Positions 44,071-51,926 of a DNA stretch of 64,000 nt are shown here, piece after piece. Both the position numbers and the translations under genes were made by a program. Position 1 is the stretch's first letter. Each line of letters starts with the position of its first letter. Below the pieces are notes generated by a model. The model did not search any database and was not told the DNA's origin. It was given only the letters and a program-made list of their open reading frames with translations. The DNA is from a virus, in the IMG/VR virus record IMGVR_UViG_3300021404_000005, positions 99,510-163,509 of that record; one strand, 5' to 3'.

Positions 44071-45702
44071 GTCAGAGCCAACCTCAGCCTCAGCCTCGTC
44101 AGCCATGGCCAGTACCTCAGCCGCGACTTCATCGGCAATCTTCTCTAGCTCGGCTTGCGTCATGGGCACGTCGCCACTGTCCTTGAAGATAGCAGGAGCA
44201 GCCGGACGCATGACCAGCTTGATTTCCGCACGTCGCCAGTTGTCGAGACTGTCACTCACAATGGACTTACCGCTCTCGCTCTTAAGCGACACGCGGCCAT
44301 CCTTAATCTCGACAACAGTGCTAACGCCCTTAGGCCACTCACGGATACCTAGCCTTACACGGTCACCCACCATAGGCTCATACACGTTGGGAAGCACGTC
44401 CTCAAACGTGATGTCGTCATCTGGCAGGCAACCAGACTCACCACACCACACCTGACACGAGCAACCCCACGACTCGCCGCACGTCAGCTCAAGAAACTCC
44501 CCATACGATAGCTCTCCTGCCTTGAATGCCAGGTGTGCAGCCTCCTTTTCGTCAGGTGAGCAAATCGCAGGTGAATCAGTGGCACTATCATCAGTACCCT
44601 CTAGCAGCGCGCGGTCTTGCGCCAACATGCGACGCATCCACTCAGGCTCCCAGCCATCATCACGCGACCGCGCGGGAACCTGACTGCCAGCAGGAGTGAA
44701 GCAACTGCACTCATCGTCTGTCATGTAGCAATCCTGGCACGAGTCACACGCGCCACAGATGAGGGTAACAACGTCTACCCTAGGCTGGCCACACAAGCAG
44801 CACGTGATGTCTTCGCGCTCACTACCACCCTCCTCAGCATCGCGGAACTGCGTGCCAAGCCCGCATGTGTCAGGCGCACTACTAGCCCAACCGTCATCAC
44901 TGCGCGTCCACTCGCCCGTTTTGTAGTCCCACGTCTGGCCGACGTAGGCCGACCTGCGAGGAACCACGTAAGCGCTGTTGCTGTGCCACGCACCTTCACG
45001 TGTCCAGATGCCGGCGTCCTCGTTGTAAATCTTGTACTCCCACGGAGCACCAGCAGCACGAGCAGCAGGCGACATAGCCTCAGGGTTAACGGTGATAATG
45101 GCAATCTTGTTACCCCCGCCTAGGTAGGCTTCAATTTTCTTGACGCCACGCTTAGACCAAAGGCTTGCAGGCTGCCTGAACTTGGCCTTGATAAGGTCGC
45201 TCGGGTCCTTAACCCTAAGCACACCCTTAAGCAAGTCCGGCATAAGGACTTCCGCGAAGATTCGCGTGTCACTACGCCAGTCACCAGCGTGCGGAGAAAA
45301 GAAAACACCGTTGTGACAAAGCACCGTCTTATCGTCGGCACCGTTACCACTCCAGTTAGTGTCAAAGGGATGACAACCACGCGTGTCCTCAACACCGCCA
45401 GTAGCGAAACGGCTATGGAACATCGCCGGTGTCCCCGGATTGTCCTTACGCAGCTCACAGAAGCGCAGTGCCAGCTCATAGCAGGCATCCACGTTAATCA
45501 CGTTCTGCGTAAAGAACGTACCAGGCTTAGCCTTGGACTCACGGGTTTCGGTGAACGCCTTGCCAATAGCCTTTTCGACCACTAGCGTCCCATCGTTAAG
45601 GACAATGGCGAATCCACAACCATCGGGGTTGGACTGAATACCCTCACTCAGTTCATCATAGTCAGGCTGGACATTCGGGGGATAGAAGCTAAGTAGGCAC
45701 AT
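44068..45702 (-). CDS. Class II glutamine amidotransferase with zinc sites and SH3-like tail
   Basis: 544 residues. The N-terminal Ntn-hydrolase domain begins MCLLSFYPP, so Cys2 would be the nucleophile after Met removal; DGCGFAIVLNDG, FHSRFATGG, CHPFDTNW, VLCHNGVF, SDTRIFAEVL match class II glutaminase blocks. Residues ~310-345 and ~410-430 hold many Cys (CCLCGQPRV, CGACDSCQDC, CSCQVWCGESGC). A YEPMVGDRVRLG module ends it. In amidoligase gene clusters such GATases are expected to supply or transfer ammonia. Leader is strongly structured. Confidence 0.8.
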   Translation of the reverse strand: MCLLSFYPPNVQPDYDELSEGIQSNPDGCGFAIVLNDGTLVVEKAIGKAFTETRESKAKPGTFFTQNVINVDACYELALRFCELRKDNPGTPAMFHSRFATGGVEDTRGCHPFDTNWSGNGADDKTVLCHNGVFFSPHAGDWRSDTRIFAEVLMPDLLKGVLRVKDPSDLIKAKFRQPASLWSKRGVKKIEAYLGGGNKIAIITVNPEAMSPAARAAGAPWEYKIYNEDAGIWTREGAWHSNSAYVVPRRSAYVGQTWDYKTGEWTRSDDGWASSAPDTCGLGTQFRDAEEGGSEREDITCCLCGQPRVDVVTLICGACDSCQDCYMTDDECSCFTPAGSQVPARSRDDGWEPEWMRRMLAQDRALLEGTDDSATDSPAICSPDEKEAAHLAFKAGELSYGEFLELTCGESWGCSCQVWCGESGCLPDDDITFEDVLPNVYEPMVGDRVRLGIREWPKGVSTVVEIKDGRVSLKSESGKSIVSDSLDNWRRAEIKLVMRPAAPAIFKDSGDVPMTQAELEKIADEVAAEVLAMADEAEAEVGSD

Positions 45703-45866
45703 ATTACAGACCTCTTAAGTAGGAATTGCGGCGCATCGCAGCGCACGCGCGAATTGACAAGGCGCACACGAGTTAGGCAGCGGGGTCTAGGCTGCCGTGC
45801 GGGGGACGGTGCATCTCGTGTGCGCCCTGCCAAGTATTACAACAGACCCGGTAGAGCGGCTATTCC
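45703..45866 (-). promoter_or_regulatory. Structured leader before the amidotransferase gene
   Basis: GGGAATAGCC follows the amidoligase stop and TAATACT (45839-45833) may be a -10 box. From near 45826 the leader folds: a perfect 12-bp stem at 45826-45815/45772-45761, extendable to 19 pairs (two G-U) out to 45833/45754. Within it are a CCGT/ACGG hairpin and a 6-bp GGCAGC/GCTGCC hairpin, a three-way junction. A GC-rich hairpin (about 45729-45748) and AAGAGG before the ATG follow. Resembles a riboswitch or attenuator. Confidence 0.55.
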
Positions 45867-48164
45867 CTAGAACAGCTCTGCCTCAACGGTTTCCTCCGAC
45901 GAATCATGACGGGACAAGAACTCCGCAAACGAGAGCAGTTCATCCGATGTCATCCACTCGCGACGTAGCCGCCTGCGCTGTTCGCCCTGAACCTCACGCT
46001 TGGCTTCAGTCTTCTCACTCTCCTGTACGACCTTCTCAAAGGCTGCAAGGTCCGGGTACGTCTCCCGGTTTTCCAGCAGCCATGTACGGAACGCTGACCA
46101 GTCCCAGCCACCCTTAGCCACGGCGTTAGCCGTAAGCTGCCTGGTGTACTCAACACTAGCGGCCACGAACCCAACCCTGGTGCGGAACACACTAGGGTCA
46201 GTGGTGGAAGCGAAGATTCGCACTTCCAAGGTATGGCGGTTGCACGTGTTGATTGCCGAGTAACGGCTAGCAATGGTGTCGTCGGTGTCGATGCCAGTAC
46301 GCGAACGGTAACGCTCACCGCGCGACTCACGCTCAGTGCGAGCGCGTAGCTTCATCTGGTTAAGGGCATGCGCCTTTTGCGTTTCCCTATGACCATCACG
46401 GAAGCCAGCCCACTGGTCCGACCTACGCCCTGCGATGCGCTCGGCATGCGCCTGGTTTCGGTAGACGAACTTCATCCACCTGAACATGTGCGCTTCACTG
46501 GAGAAACCGTCACGACTGACGTGAACGTGAATGCCATTCTCCCGCTCGTTAACGGAAGCACCTTCACTAGCAAGCTTCTTCACAATGTCAAACGGGAATT
46601 CGGCCGTTGCCCACGCCCATGTCATGGGGTGAGTGTTCAGTTCAAATCCCGCAACACTGCCGTCGCTCTTGGGGTAGATAAGTTCCTCAGCCCTCCCAAG
46701 GTCCTTAATCAGGTCCATCTCTTCCGGAGAACAGTCTGATGTCATCTCGATTTCGATGCCGTAAAAGGTCTTAGGCTGAGGGTCGTCAGCCTTAGCCTTG
46801 AAAAGCGGTGTGGGCTTGTAGTCCCACGAGTGCAGCCCAGCGGAATCGGAAGAGTCGTCATAGCGACTGTCGCCATAACGGTCTACTCCGTCTTCATCGT
46901 AACCCTCAGGGTCGTAACCCTCATCATCGTAGCCATCGACGTTGTAGCCGTCACGGTTGTAGCCATCGGCGTTGTAGCCACTAGAGTCGTAGCCATCGGC
47001 GTTGTAACCCTCCTCATCGAATCCATCAGGGTCAAAGCCATCGACATCATAACCTATGGCAATTCCCTCGTCTTCATTACCGTCGTAAGCACCGGCGGTG
47101 TCGATAAGGGTGAAGTTCCAACTGCCGTAACGACGCGACTGCTGGCAGTGCGTCATGAGGACAAGCCCACGGTGCAGGTGCATGAGCGCGCGACCATCAT
47201 TGGTGTTATTACGCGCTTCATCCTGAGTACGTGACAGAATGGCGTAGCCATACGTCCCGCTACCGTAGACATTACGGTCGTAATGGAACGACAGTTCTTC
47301 CGCACGCTCCCCGGTAATCGGGTACCGCTCACCCGCAGGGATGACCAGCGGAGGGTTTGCATCGGCAGGCTCAGAGCCAACAGGCCCCATACCCGGACGC
47401 CTGCCGTCCGCGCGGCGCATGCCACGCTCACGCCAACGCGCAAGGTGGTGGTCATGACGAGTGCCATCGGCATTCACGATTTCCACAACGGTACGGTTCT
47501 CGTACTCATAGTGGTCCGGGCACCGACCGCACGGGCGTACGACATCAACAGTTAGCGGTGCCGGGCCATAGTAGTTCTCATAGCGCTCATTGACGGTGAT
47601 GACATCGCCAACAGCAGGCGCATAAGGCACGTTGGTCTCCTCTACAGTTGGGTCAAGCCACGAGTCAAACGACTGCCTACGCATGGGCGTACGCGAGTAA
47701 CTGCTTGGCAGCCGGTAGCCGTAATCAGTGTGCAATGTCTGCCAGTACTCTTGGTGAGCATTGTTATCGCTATCGCTATCGCTATCGTTGCTGGTACTCG
47801 TGAAGTGAATGACGTGGTGCCCGTAATCCTCGCTGGGATACAGGATGCTGTTGCTGACGCGCGTGACAGTGAAAGGTCCCGCGCCGTAAGGCGAGTTACG
47901 TGATAGTACGAACTGGTCAACAGCAACGGGAGGCTCAGGCATATCAACCTTGTGCAAGCCATACATACGCCAGTAGAAAATCGTGTCCGTAAACTCTTGC
48001 ACCTCTTCTGAGGTGTTGCGCCCACGCAAGACGACACTAGCCCGGTCACCACTGCCCACGACAGAAGCCACGCATGCGATGCCGCGCGGCACAAAGTTAT
48101 TGCCCACTGACACCAGGTCGCCAACAGACGGCGTGTAATCGCTATTAGGAGTTATGCGGGGCAT
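45867..48164 (-). CDS. Amidoligase with SH3-like modules and a 12-unit Tyr/Gly pentapeptide repeat
   Basis: 765 residues. Two GD modules at the N-terminal half (YTPSVGDLVSVG, YAPAVGDVITVN), a Cys/His patch (CGRCPDHYEYE), then twelve 5-residue units of type D-G-Y/F-D/N-x (about 369-428). Residues ~450-700 are an amidoligase: KTFYGIEIEMTSDC (start of the glutamine-synthetase-like fold), FELNTHPMTW, GIHVHVSRDG, NTCNRHTLEVRIFASTTD. Amidoligases use ATP to join carboxyl and amine groups, making peptide-like bonds on proteins or metabolites. Flanked by GATase and GGCT genes, as in the published phage/bacterial clusters. Glu-rich C-terminal helix. Confidence 0.8.
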   Translation of the reverse strand: MPRITPNSDYTPSVGDLVSVGNNFVPRGIACVASVVGSGDRASVVLRGRNTSEEVQEFTDTIFYWRMYGLHKVDMPEPPVAVDQFVLSRNSPYGAGPFTVTRVSNSILYPSEDYGHHVIHFTSTSNDSDSDSDNNAHQEYWQTLHTDYGYRLPSSYSRTPMRRQSFDSWLDPTVEETNVPYAPAVGDVITVNERYENYYGPAPLTVDVVRPCGRCPDHYEYENRTVVEIVNADGTRHDHHLARWRERGMRRADGRRPGMGPVGSEPADANPPLVIPAGERYPITGERAEELSFHYDRNVYGSGTYGYAILSRTQDEARNNTNDGRALMHLHRGLVLMTHCQQSRRYGSWNFTLIDTAGAYDGNEDEGIAIGYDVDGFDPDGFDEEGYNADGYDSSGYNADGYNRDGYNVDGYDDEGYDPEGYDEDGVDRYGDSRYDDSSDSAGLHSWDYKPTPLFKAKADDPQPKTFYGIEIEMTSDCSPEEMDLIKDLGRAEELIYPKSDGSVAGFELNTHPMTWAWATAEFPFDIVKKLASEGASVNERENGIHVHVSRDGFSSEAHMFRWMKFVYRNQAHAERIAGRRSDQWAGFRDGHRETQKAHALNQMKLRARTERESRGERYRSRTGIDTDDTIASRYSAINTCNRHTLEVRIFASTTDPSVFRTRVGFVAASVEYTRQLTANAVAKGGWDWSAFRTWLLENRETYPDLAAFEKVVQESEKTEAKREVQGEQRRRLRREWMTSDELLSFAEFLSRHDSSEETVEAELF
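46880..47059 (-). repeat. 15-bp tandem coding repeat (12 units)
   Basis: Twelve 15-bp units, each encoding DGY or DGF plus two variable acidic/Asn residues, inside the amidoligase gene. Sequence changes are mostly silent or conservative, so the repeat is kept at protein level. Confidence 0.75.
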
Positions 48165-48602
48165 TTAGCTTTCCCTCCAAGGAGACGTGTACTTGACGTA
48201 ATCGCCATCAGGAATCTTAGTGAAGCCAAAGTCTTGGGATGGTCGCACGAGGTTAGGATTGGAGACGTAACACCATGCATCAACGATGTCCCCGTTGTCA
48301 GCAGCCTGAACCTTAACCCCACGTCGCCAGTAGTTGCAGTGCGCCTCACGGTTAGGGTGATAACCCTCGTAAGTATCAAGGTACCTAAGCGCGGCGGCAA
48401 TGTCAGATTCGTGAAAGGAAACCAGGTCACCCGTAATGGTGCCCGTGCCGGGCAGAACGTAGGGAATCCAATTGCGCTCACACATCTCGTATCCGTCTAG
48501 GTAGGCAGTTCCTACGAACATGCCGCGCAAGCCCTTGATGGCATTACCCGCGCCACCTTGGGCACGCAAAGTTCCATAACAGAACAGATGAGTTGTGCGC
48601 AT
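48165..48602 (-). CDS. Gamma-glutamylcyclotransferase-like (AIG2/GGCT) protein
   Basis: 145 residues. FCYGTLRAQGGAGNAIKG is the GGCT signature; VGTAYLDGYEMCE, GTGTITGDLVSF and ALRYLDTYEGYHP (with the Glu of the catalytic region) follow. The family cyclises gamma-glutamyl amines to 5-oxoproline and releases the amine. Beside an amidoligase it would undo or proofread gamma-glutamyl links. Confidence 0.8.
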   Translation of the reverse strand: MRTTHLFCYGTLRAQGGAGNAIKGLRGMFVGTAYLDGYEMCERNWIPYVLPGTGTITGDLVSFHESDIAAALRYLDTYEGYHPNREAHCNYWRRGVKVQAADNGDIVDAWCYVSNPNLVRPSQDFGFTKIPDGDYVKYTSPWRES

Positions 48603-48629
48603 TTGGATTCCCCCGTCCCGTGGTGTTAC

Positions 48630-49019
48630 TTAGCTGGCAGTCTTGCGAGCGCGCGGCTTAGCCGGCGGCGACGGCACCGCAGTAGGCTGCGTAAGGCCCG
48701 TAGCGCCATCCTCAGGCGTGTCCGTGTCATCCGTGGCGTCAGCCACCGACTCAACAGGAACCTGCTCTAGCGGCTTCACGATGGCCTTAGCGCGGATGAG
48801 AACATCGCCATCGGCAGTCAGGCCGGTCTTAACCTTCACGCCGTAGCGTCGGCCAGCAGCCTGCACAGACACGCGCTTGGCGTTGGGGTCACCCGTGAAG
48901 TCCACACCCTTTTCAAGGATGTGCGGCTCACCGTTGAAAAGCAGGTTGTAATCGTGCTTCTCGTTCTGGCCCTTGCGCGAAACCATGGCGGTGAATTCGG
49001 CGTCAGTAATGGTCTTCAT
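48630..49019 (-). CDS. Hypothetical protein upstream of the amidoligase module
   Basis: 129 residues; ordered first half (FTAMVSRKGQNEKHDYNLLF, VSVQAAGRRYGVKVKTGL), then a long acidic and Pro-rich tail. Could be a candidate substrate of the module, since it is co-transcribed; purely a guess. Confidence 0.55.
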   Translation of the reverse strand: MKTITDAEFTAMVSRKGQNEKHDYNLLFNGEPHILEKGVDFTGDPNAKRVSVQAAGRRYGVKVKTGLTADGDVLIRAKAIVKPLEQVPVESVADATDDTDTPEDGATGLTQPTAVPSPPAKPRARKTAS

Positions 49020-49043
49020 TGTTATGCCTTTCGTTGAATTGAA

Positions 49044-49202
49044 TTAATTGGTATTGCGCGGCTTAATCCAGCCGTTGCGGCCCCACGTGGCACCGCAAGT
49101 ATCACATGTGGGAGGGAATTCGCGGTAAGAGCGAATAGGATGCACCCACACCTTATGCATGTAGAAAAGAATGTGCTTGGGGATGTGCTCAGCTAGCTTC
49201 AC
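49044..49202 (-). CDS. Small CxxC protein
   Basis: 52 residues from GTG 49202 (GAAAGGGG upstream). TCDTCGATWGRNGW is a half zinc ribbon or rubredoxin-like knuckle. Overlaps the upstream gene. Confidence 0.5.
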   Translation of the reverse strand: MKLAEHIPKHILFYMHKVWVHPIRSYREFPPTCDTCGATWGRNGWIKPRNTN

Positions 49203-49341
49203 GGTGGCCCCTTTCACTTAGTGCCCCAATTGCTCTTTCCGGCCAATGGTGAAGCCAACGCAATGCGCACTTGGCATCCCATCGCATTGACGGACCTGCA
49301 AATGGGTCCTTTAGAACGGCTATTGCCTCATCTTCTGTCAA
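49189..49341 (-). CDS. Hypothetical small protein, TTG start
   Basis: 50 residues from TTG 49341, preceded by AGGGGATTAA. Trp/His-rich helix (CALRWLHHWPERAIGAL). Adjacent to the upstream stop. Start type less certain. Confidence 0.45.
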   Translation of the reverse strand: MTEDEAIAVLKDPFAGPSMRWDAKCALRWLHHWPERAIGALSERGHREAS

Positions 49342-49530
49342 TTAATCCCCTAGGATTTTATCGCCTACGAAAACAAAGCCACTGAATAGCCAGTCTCCGA
49401 ATAGGAGGAAATCATTCTTAGCGATGAACGTGCCAACGCACCCAATTATCATGGCGGGAAGCCATATCGGATTGAGAAGCGCCACCACCATTATCCACAA
49501 GCACAGCAGCGCTCGCCTAAAGGCGGTCAC
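49342..49530 (-). CDS. Small membrane protein
   Basis: 62 residues from GTG 49530 (GGGGGAGC upstream). Two hydrophobic helices (about 6-28, 32-55). GTGTGA overlap with the upstream gene. Longer start 49572 rejected. Confidence 0.55.
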   Translation of the reverse strand: MTAFRRALLCLWIMVVALLNPIWLPAMIIGCVGTFIAKNDFLLFGDWLFSGFVFVGDKILGD

Positions 49531-49721
49531 ACACGCTCCCCCGATGCGACCTTGATAGCAAGGTCTGGCCATCCAAGGTCAGCGAGCACCTTGCGGGCGT
49601 CATCCATCATTAGTTGGCTCATGTTGCAGTCTTGCAGCACGCGAACCGCTAGCCACTCAGCAGGGTCACGGTCAGCGGTTTGCTCAAGACGCTGTTCGTC
49701 GGTTAGCCAGCCTGTAGGCAT
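49527..49721 (-). CDS. Hypothetical helical protein
   Basis: 64 residues; acidic helices (PAEWLAVRVLQDCNMSQLMM). First gene downstream of the TGGGTCA repeat region. Not recognised. Confidence 0.55.
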   Translation of the reverse strand: MPTGWLTDEQRLEQTADRDPAEWLAVRVLQDCNMSQLMMDDARKVLADLGWPDLAIKVASGERV

Positions 49722-49741
49722 TACTTGGGTCCTCTCTAAGG

Positions 49742-49917
49742 TGGGTCACGTGGTGGGTCATGTGGTGGGTCACACCTCTGAACCGTGGGTCATTAAGTCT
49801 TGGGTCAGGTAAAACCGCAGGTCAGGAGGTGGGTCACGTGTTGGGTCACGTGACCCAAGCTAGGATTTACCTAATTACGCTTGAAAGCACTTGCCAGTAA
49901 AGCTTTTTGGTGGGTCA
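49742..49917. repeat. TGGGTCA repeat cluster with an 18-bp palindrome
   Basis: Copies of TGGGTCA start at 49742, 49754, 49766, 49786, 49801, 49830, 49842 and 49911, plus an inverted copy at 49851. Several are 12 bp apart. TTGGGTCACGTGACCCAA (49841-49858) is a perfect palindrome. The gap 49722-50034 has no gene. Could be operators for a dimeric regulator, or iterons of a replication origin. Confidence 0.7.
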
Positions 49918-49935
49918 GTACCCCTCATTTGCTAG

Positions 49936-50003
49936 TGTGTGGTAGGCTGTGTCGTAGAGCTAGCGGCTCGGAGAGCCTAGCGCTCGAAGACACAGACCAC
50001 ACA
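49936..50003 (-). promoter_or_regulatory. Long hairpin next to the TGGGTCA cluster
   Basis: TGTGTGGT-(3)-CTGTGTC at 49936-49953 pairs with GACACAGACCACACA at 49989-50003, a 15-bp stem with one 3-base bulge. Inside, GAGC/GCTC and GGCTC/GAGCC continue the arm to a 3-base loop. 68 bases in all. Could be a small RNA, leader or origin structure. Confidence 0.55.
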
Positions 50004-50034
50004 GCAACACCTTTAAAAGAATAACCCACTAGGG

Positions 50035-50217
50035 TTACAGGTAACAACCAGTCTGGACATCGCTACCAGAGTGAGGCTTGGCACCTAGCAGTTCCTTGCA
50101 CTGCGCTAGCTCTCTGGTAAGCGAGCCAACAGTGTCCGCAAGCTGCGCAACGATGGACTCTAGGTCAGACTCTGCGGTGCTGCCATCTGGCAGCCTAACG
50201 GTCACGGGGTAACTCAT
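50035..50217 (-). CDS. Small coiled-coil protein
   Basis: 60 residues; SYPVTVRLPDGSTAESDLES then a helix (IVAQLADTVGSLTRELAQCK). ATGA overlap with the upstream gene. Not recognised. Confidence 0.55.
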   Translation of the reverse strand: MSYPVTVRLPDGSTAESDLESIVAQLADTVGSLTRELAQCKELLGAKPHSGSDVQTGCYL

Positions 50218-50426
50218 GGCACTAGATTCCTTTCGATACGAGATTGCCGAATTTCCAGTCGCTCAATTTGGTTTTTCATCCGGACAATGGCAGTCGTGTA
50301 ATACACGATGGCGAAGCCTGATGCGAAAGCCAGGGCATCGTTCGCGAAATGCGCGCCTAGGTAATGCTTAGCCAGCCAGAATGCCCCAATGACCAGCGCA
50401 TAGGCAATTCCTATTACGTAAATCAT
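50214..50426 (-). CDS. Small membrane protein with coiled coil
   Basis: 70 residues: helices at ~3-20 and ~28-47, then MKNQIERLEIRQSRIERN coiled coil. One-base overlap upstream. Confidence 0.55.
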   Translation of the reverse strand: MIYVIGIAYALVIGAFWLAKHYLGAHFANDALAFASGFAIVYYTTAIVRMKNQIERLEIRQSRIERNLVP

Positions 50427-50581
50427 TAGCTATCCCTTACTGCTCGGCTGGCATGAATTCGAATTGGCGGGATAAGCGGGCGGTAATCGCCAGTCATGCG
50501 AGTAATGAACATTTCTTCGCTCTCGTCATCCCATTGGATTACGGCTTTACCCTGCCACAATCGCACGTCGTACTTATGCAT
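50426..50581 (-). CDS. Hypothetical protein
   Basis: 51 residues from ATG 50581 (AAAGGGGG upstream). Beta-type (YDVRLWQGKAVIQWDDES). Not recognised. Confidence 0.5.
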   Translation of the reverse strand: MHKYDVRLWQGKAVIQWDDESEEMFITRMTGDYRPLIPPIRIHASRAVRDS

Positions 50582-50598
50582 TACCGCCCACCCCCTTT

Positions 50599-50733
50599 CT
50601 AGTAATTCAACTTGCAATGCGCAATGGCATGGCAAATGTCGTACTCATTAACCAGGAGATGATTAATGCCAATTGCCAGCACTACGCTCATGACGATTAG
50701 CGTCAGGACCAGAATCCAAGTACTGAGTATCAT
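50599..50733 (-). CDS. Membrane microprotein
   Basis: 44 residues: one long hydrophobic helix (LSTWILVLTLIVMSVVLAIG) and a short outside tail with two Cys and two His (DICHAIAHC). AAAGG upstream. Confidence 0.5.
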   Translation of the reverse strand: MILSTWILVLTLIVMSVVLAIGINHLLVNEYDICHAIAHCKLNY

Positions 50734-50736
50734 TGC

Positions 50737-51282
50737 TTACCTTTCGGTAACAGGCCGATGGCCATCGCGTTGCGCTCGCAGCGTGAACACACTGGCAAGC
50801 CAGTCCGTGTCATGGGCGTACTCACGCATTAGCCTCTGAGCCATCGCGTGAGAGAAGCCGAACCGCGCGGCGAACGCATCCACGGTAGCCTCTGGCACGA
50901 CGAAACCCGCCGCACTGGCCTGGTAGTTGCGCTGCGCAGGAATGAGCGCGTCTGGCGACAGACCACGCAGGAAACGGTTCATGATGCCGTACCACGTACG
51001 ATACTCAGCTATGACAGACCGCGCACGGGTAACCGTGTCGCTATCCTCGTGAGCAGCGAACCGCCGCATGGCGGTTACGTAGGTGTTCGACACGCTGTAC
51101 ATGTCCATTAGCTTTTCCATGTCGCTACCGGGAATGTAGCTGGAACCAGGCGCACCGTACTCTAGGTTAAGCTGACGCCCAATCTTCCAGTAGATTTCGG
51201 CGCGCTGCGCACGGTTGCGGTTAAGCGTATCCGCGAGGGACTGGTGAACGTCAAGGTTCAGAACGGTCATTAGGTTAGGCAT
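50737..51282 (-). CDS. Hypothetical helical protein
   Basis: 181 residues, Arg-rich helices (NRNRAQRAEIYWKIGRQLN); MRRFAAHEDSDTVTRARSVI; RFGFSHAMAQRLMREYAHD near the end resembles a HTH but is not a clear match. No ribosome-site conflict. Not recognised. Confidence 0.6.
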   Translation of the reverse strand: MPNLMTVLNLDVHQSLADTLNRNRAQRAEIYWKIGRQLNLEYGAPGSSYIPGSDMEKLMDMYSVSNTYVTAMRRFAAHEDSDTVTRARSVIAEYRTWYGIMNRFLRGLSPDALIPAQRNYQASAAGFVVPEATVDAFAARFGFSHAMAQRLMREYAHDTDWLASVFTLRAQRDGHRPVTER

Positions 51283-51322
51283 TGTTGTTACTCCGTTAGG
51301 TAGTTTGTTAGGTGGTTTAGCG

Positions 51323-51427
51323 TTAGAGCAGGACGATTGAGATAATCATGGTGATAAACCATGTGTTCCACGGATGCACGGCGGGGAAGTTGTGTGCCCA
51401 CCACACTAGGAACCAAATCGCAATCAC
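51323..51427 (-). CDS. Membrane microprotein
   Basis: 34 residues from GTG 51427 after AGGAGG: IAIWFLVWW and ITMIISIVLL hydrophobic stretches. GTGA overlap upstream. A 12-bp AAACYACCTAAC repeat follows in the leader of the next gene. Confidence 0.45.
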   Translation of the reverse strand: MIAIWFLVWWAHNFPAVHPWNTWFITMIISIVLL

Positions 51428-51579
51428 GCGGGAACCTCCTGAGTTGCAACGGCATTGGCTTCCCACTGCGAGTGACCCGCTAGGCGGGCACGTAGGTACG
51501 CCTCTGCGCTAGCCGCGCGGAGATTGTCGTATTTCATCTGCCAAAGTGCGGCATCATCATTCCATGACCAGTCAGTCAT
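51424..51579 (-). CDS. Hypothetical protein
   Basis: 51 residues (MTDWSWNDDAALWQMKYDNL...), helical. One-base overlap upstream. Not recognised. Confidence 0.5.
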   Translation of the reverse strand: MTDWSWNDDAALWQMKYDNLRAASAEAYLRARLAGHSQWEANAVATQEVPA

Positions 51580-51926
51580 TACTGTCCCGTCTTGATTGAG
51601 TACTCGCGGGTGTTGCTACCGCGCCTGATGTATTCGAGCGCATCACCAATGATGTCAAAACCTGCCACGGGATTGTCCACCCCATCACGGTGAACGTGAT
51701 AGTGGAATCCGGCCCACGGGGCAGGCTTAGGCTTTACGGCCACAACGCGATGCGAAAAAGTGAACACTTCCCTATCGTCAACATGCACGTCATACGAACT
51801 ATATTCTCTATACTTATCGCTAGGACGGACCGCTATGATTATCCCCTCATGTCCAACGAGAGCATTGCCTACCGTGGGTGAGGAAATGAACTTAACGCGC
51901 GTGCCTACAGGCAGCAGTTCCGTCAT
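51579..51926 (-). CDS. Hypothetical SH3-like protein
   Basis: 115 residues from ATG 51926 (GGAAGG upstream). LPVGTRVKFISSPTVGNALV and HEGIIIAVRPSDKYREYSSY look like an SH3/KOW barrel, then a second segment. Not recognised. Confidence 0.55.
   Translation of the reverse strand: MTELLPVGTRVKFISSPTVGNALVGHEGIIIAVRPSDKYREYSSYDVHVDDREVFTFSHRVVAVKPKPAPWAGFHYHVHRDGVDNPVAGFDIIGDALEYIRRGSNTREYSIKTGQ

Noticed and set aside
46880-47059. CRISPR or minisatellite in non-coding DNA
   Set aside because: 15-bp units are in frame within the amidoligase and encode a regular pentapeptide.
49742-49917. CRISPR array
   Set aside because: Repeats are only 7-12 bp with no uniform spacers.
49936-50003. tRNA
   Set aside because: No cloverleaf, T-loop or CCA-adjacent pattern; it is one long hairpin.
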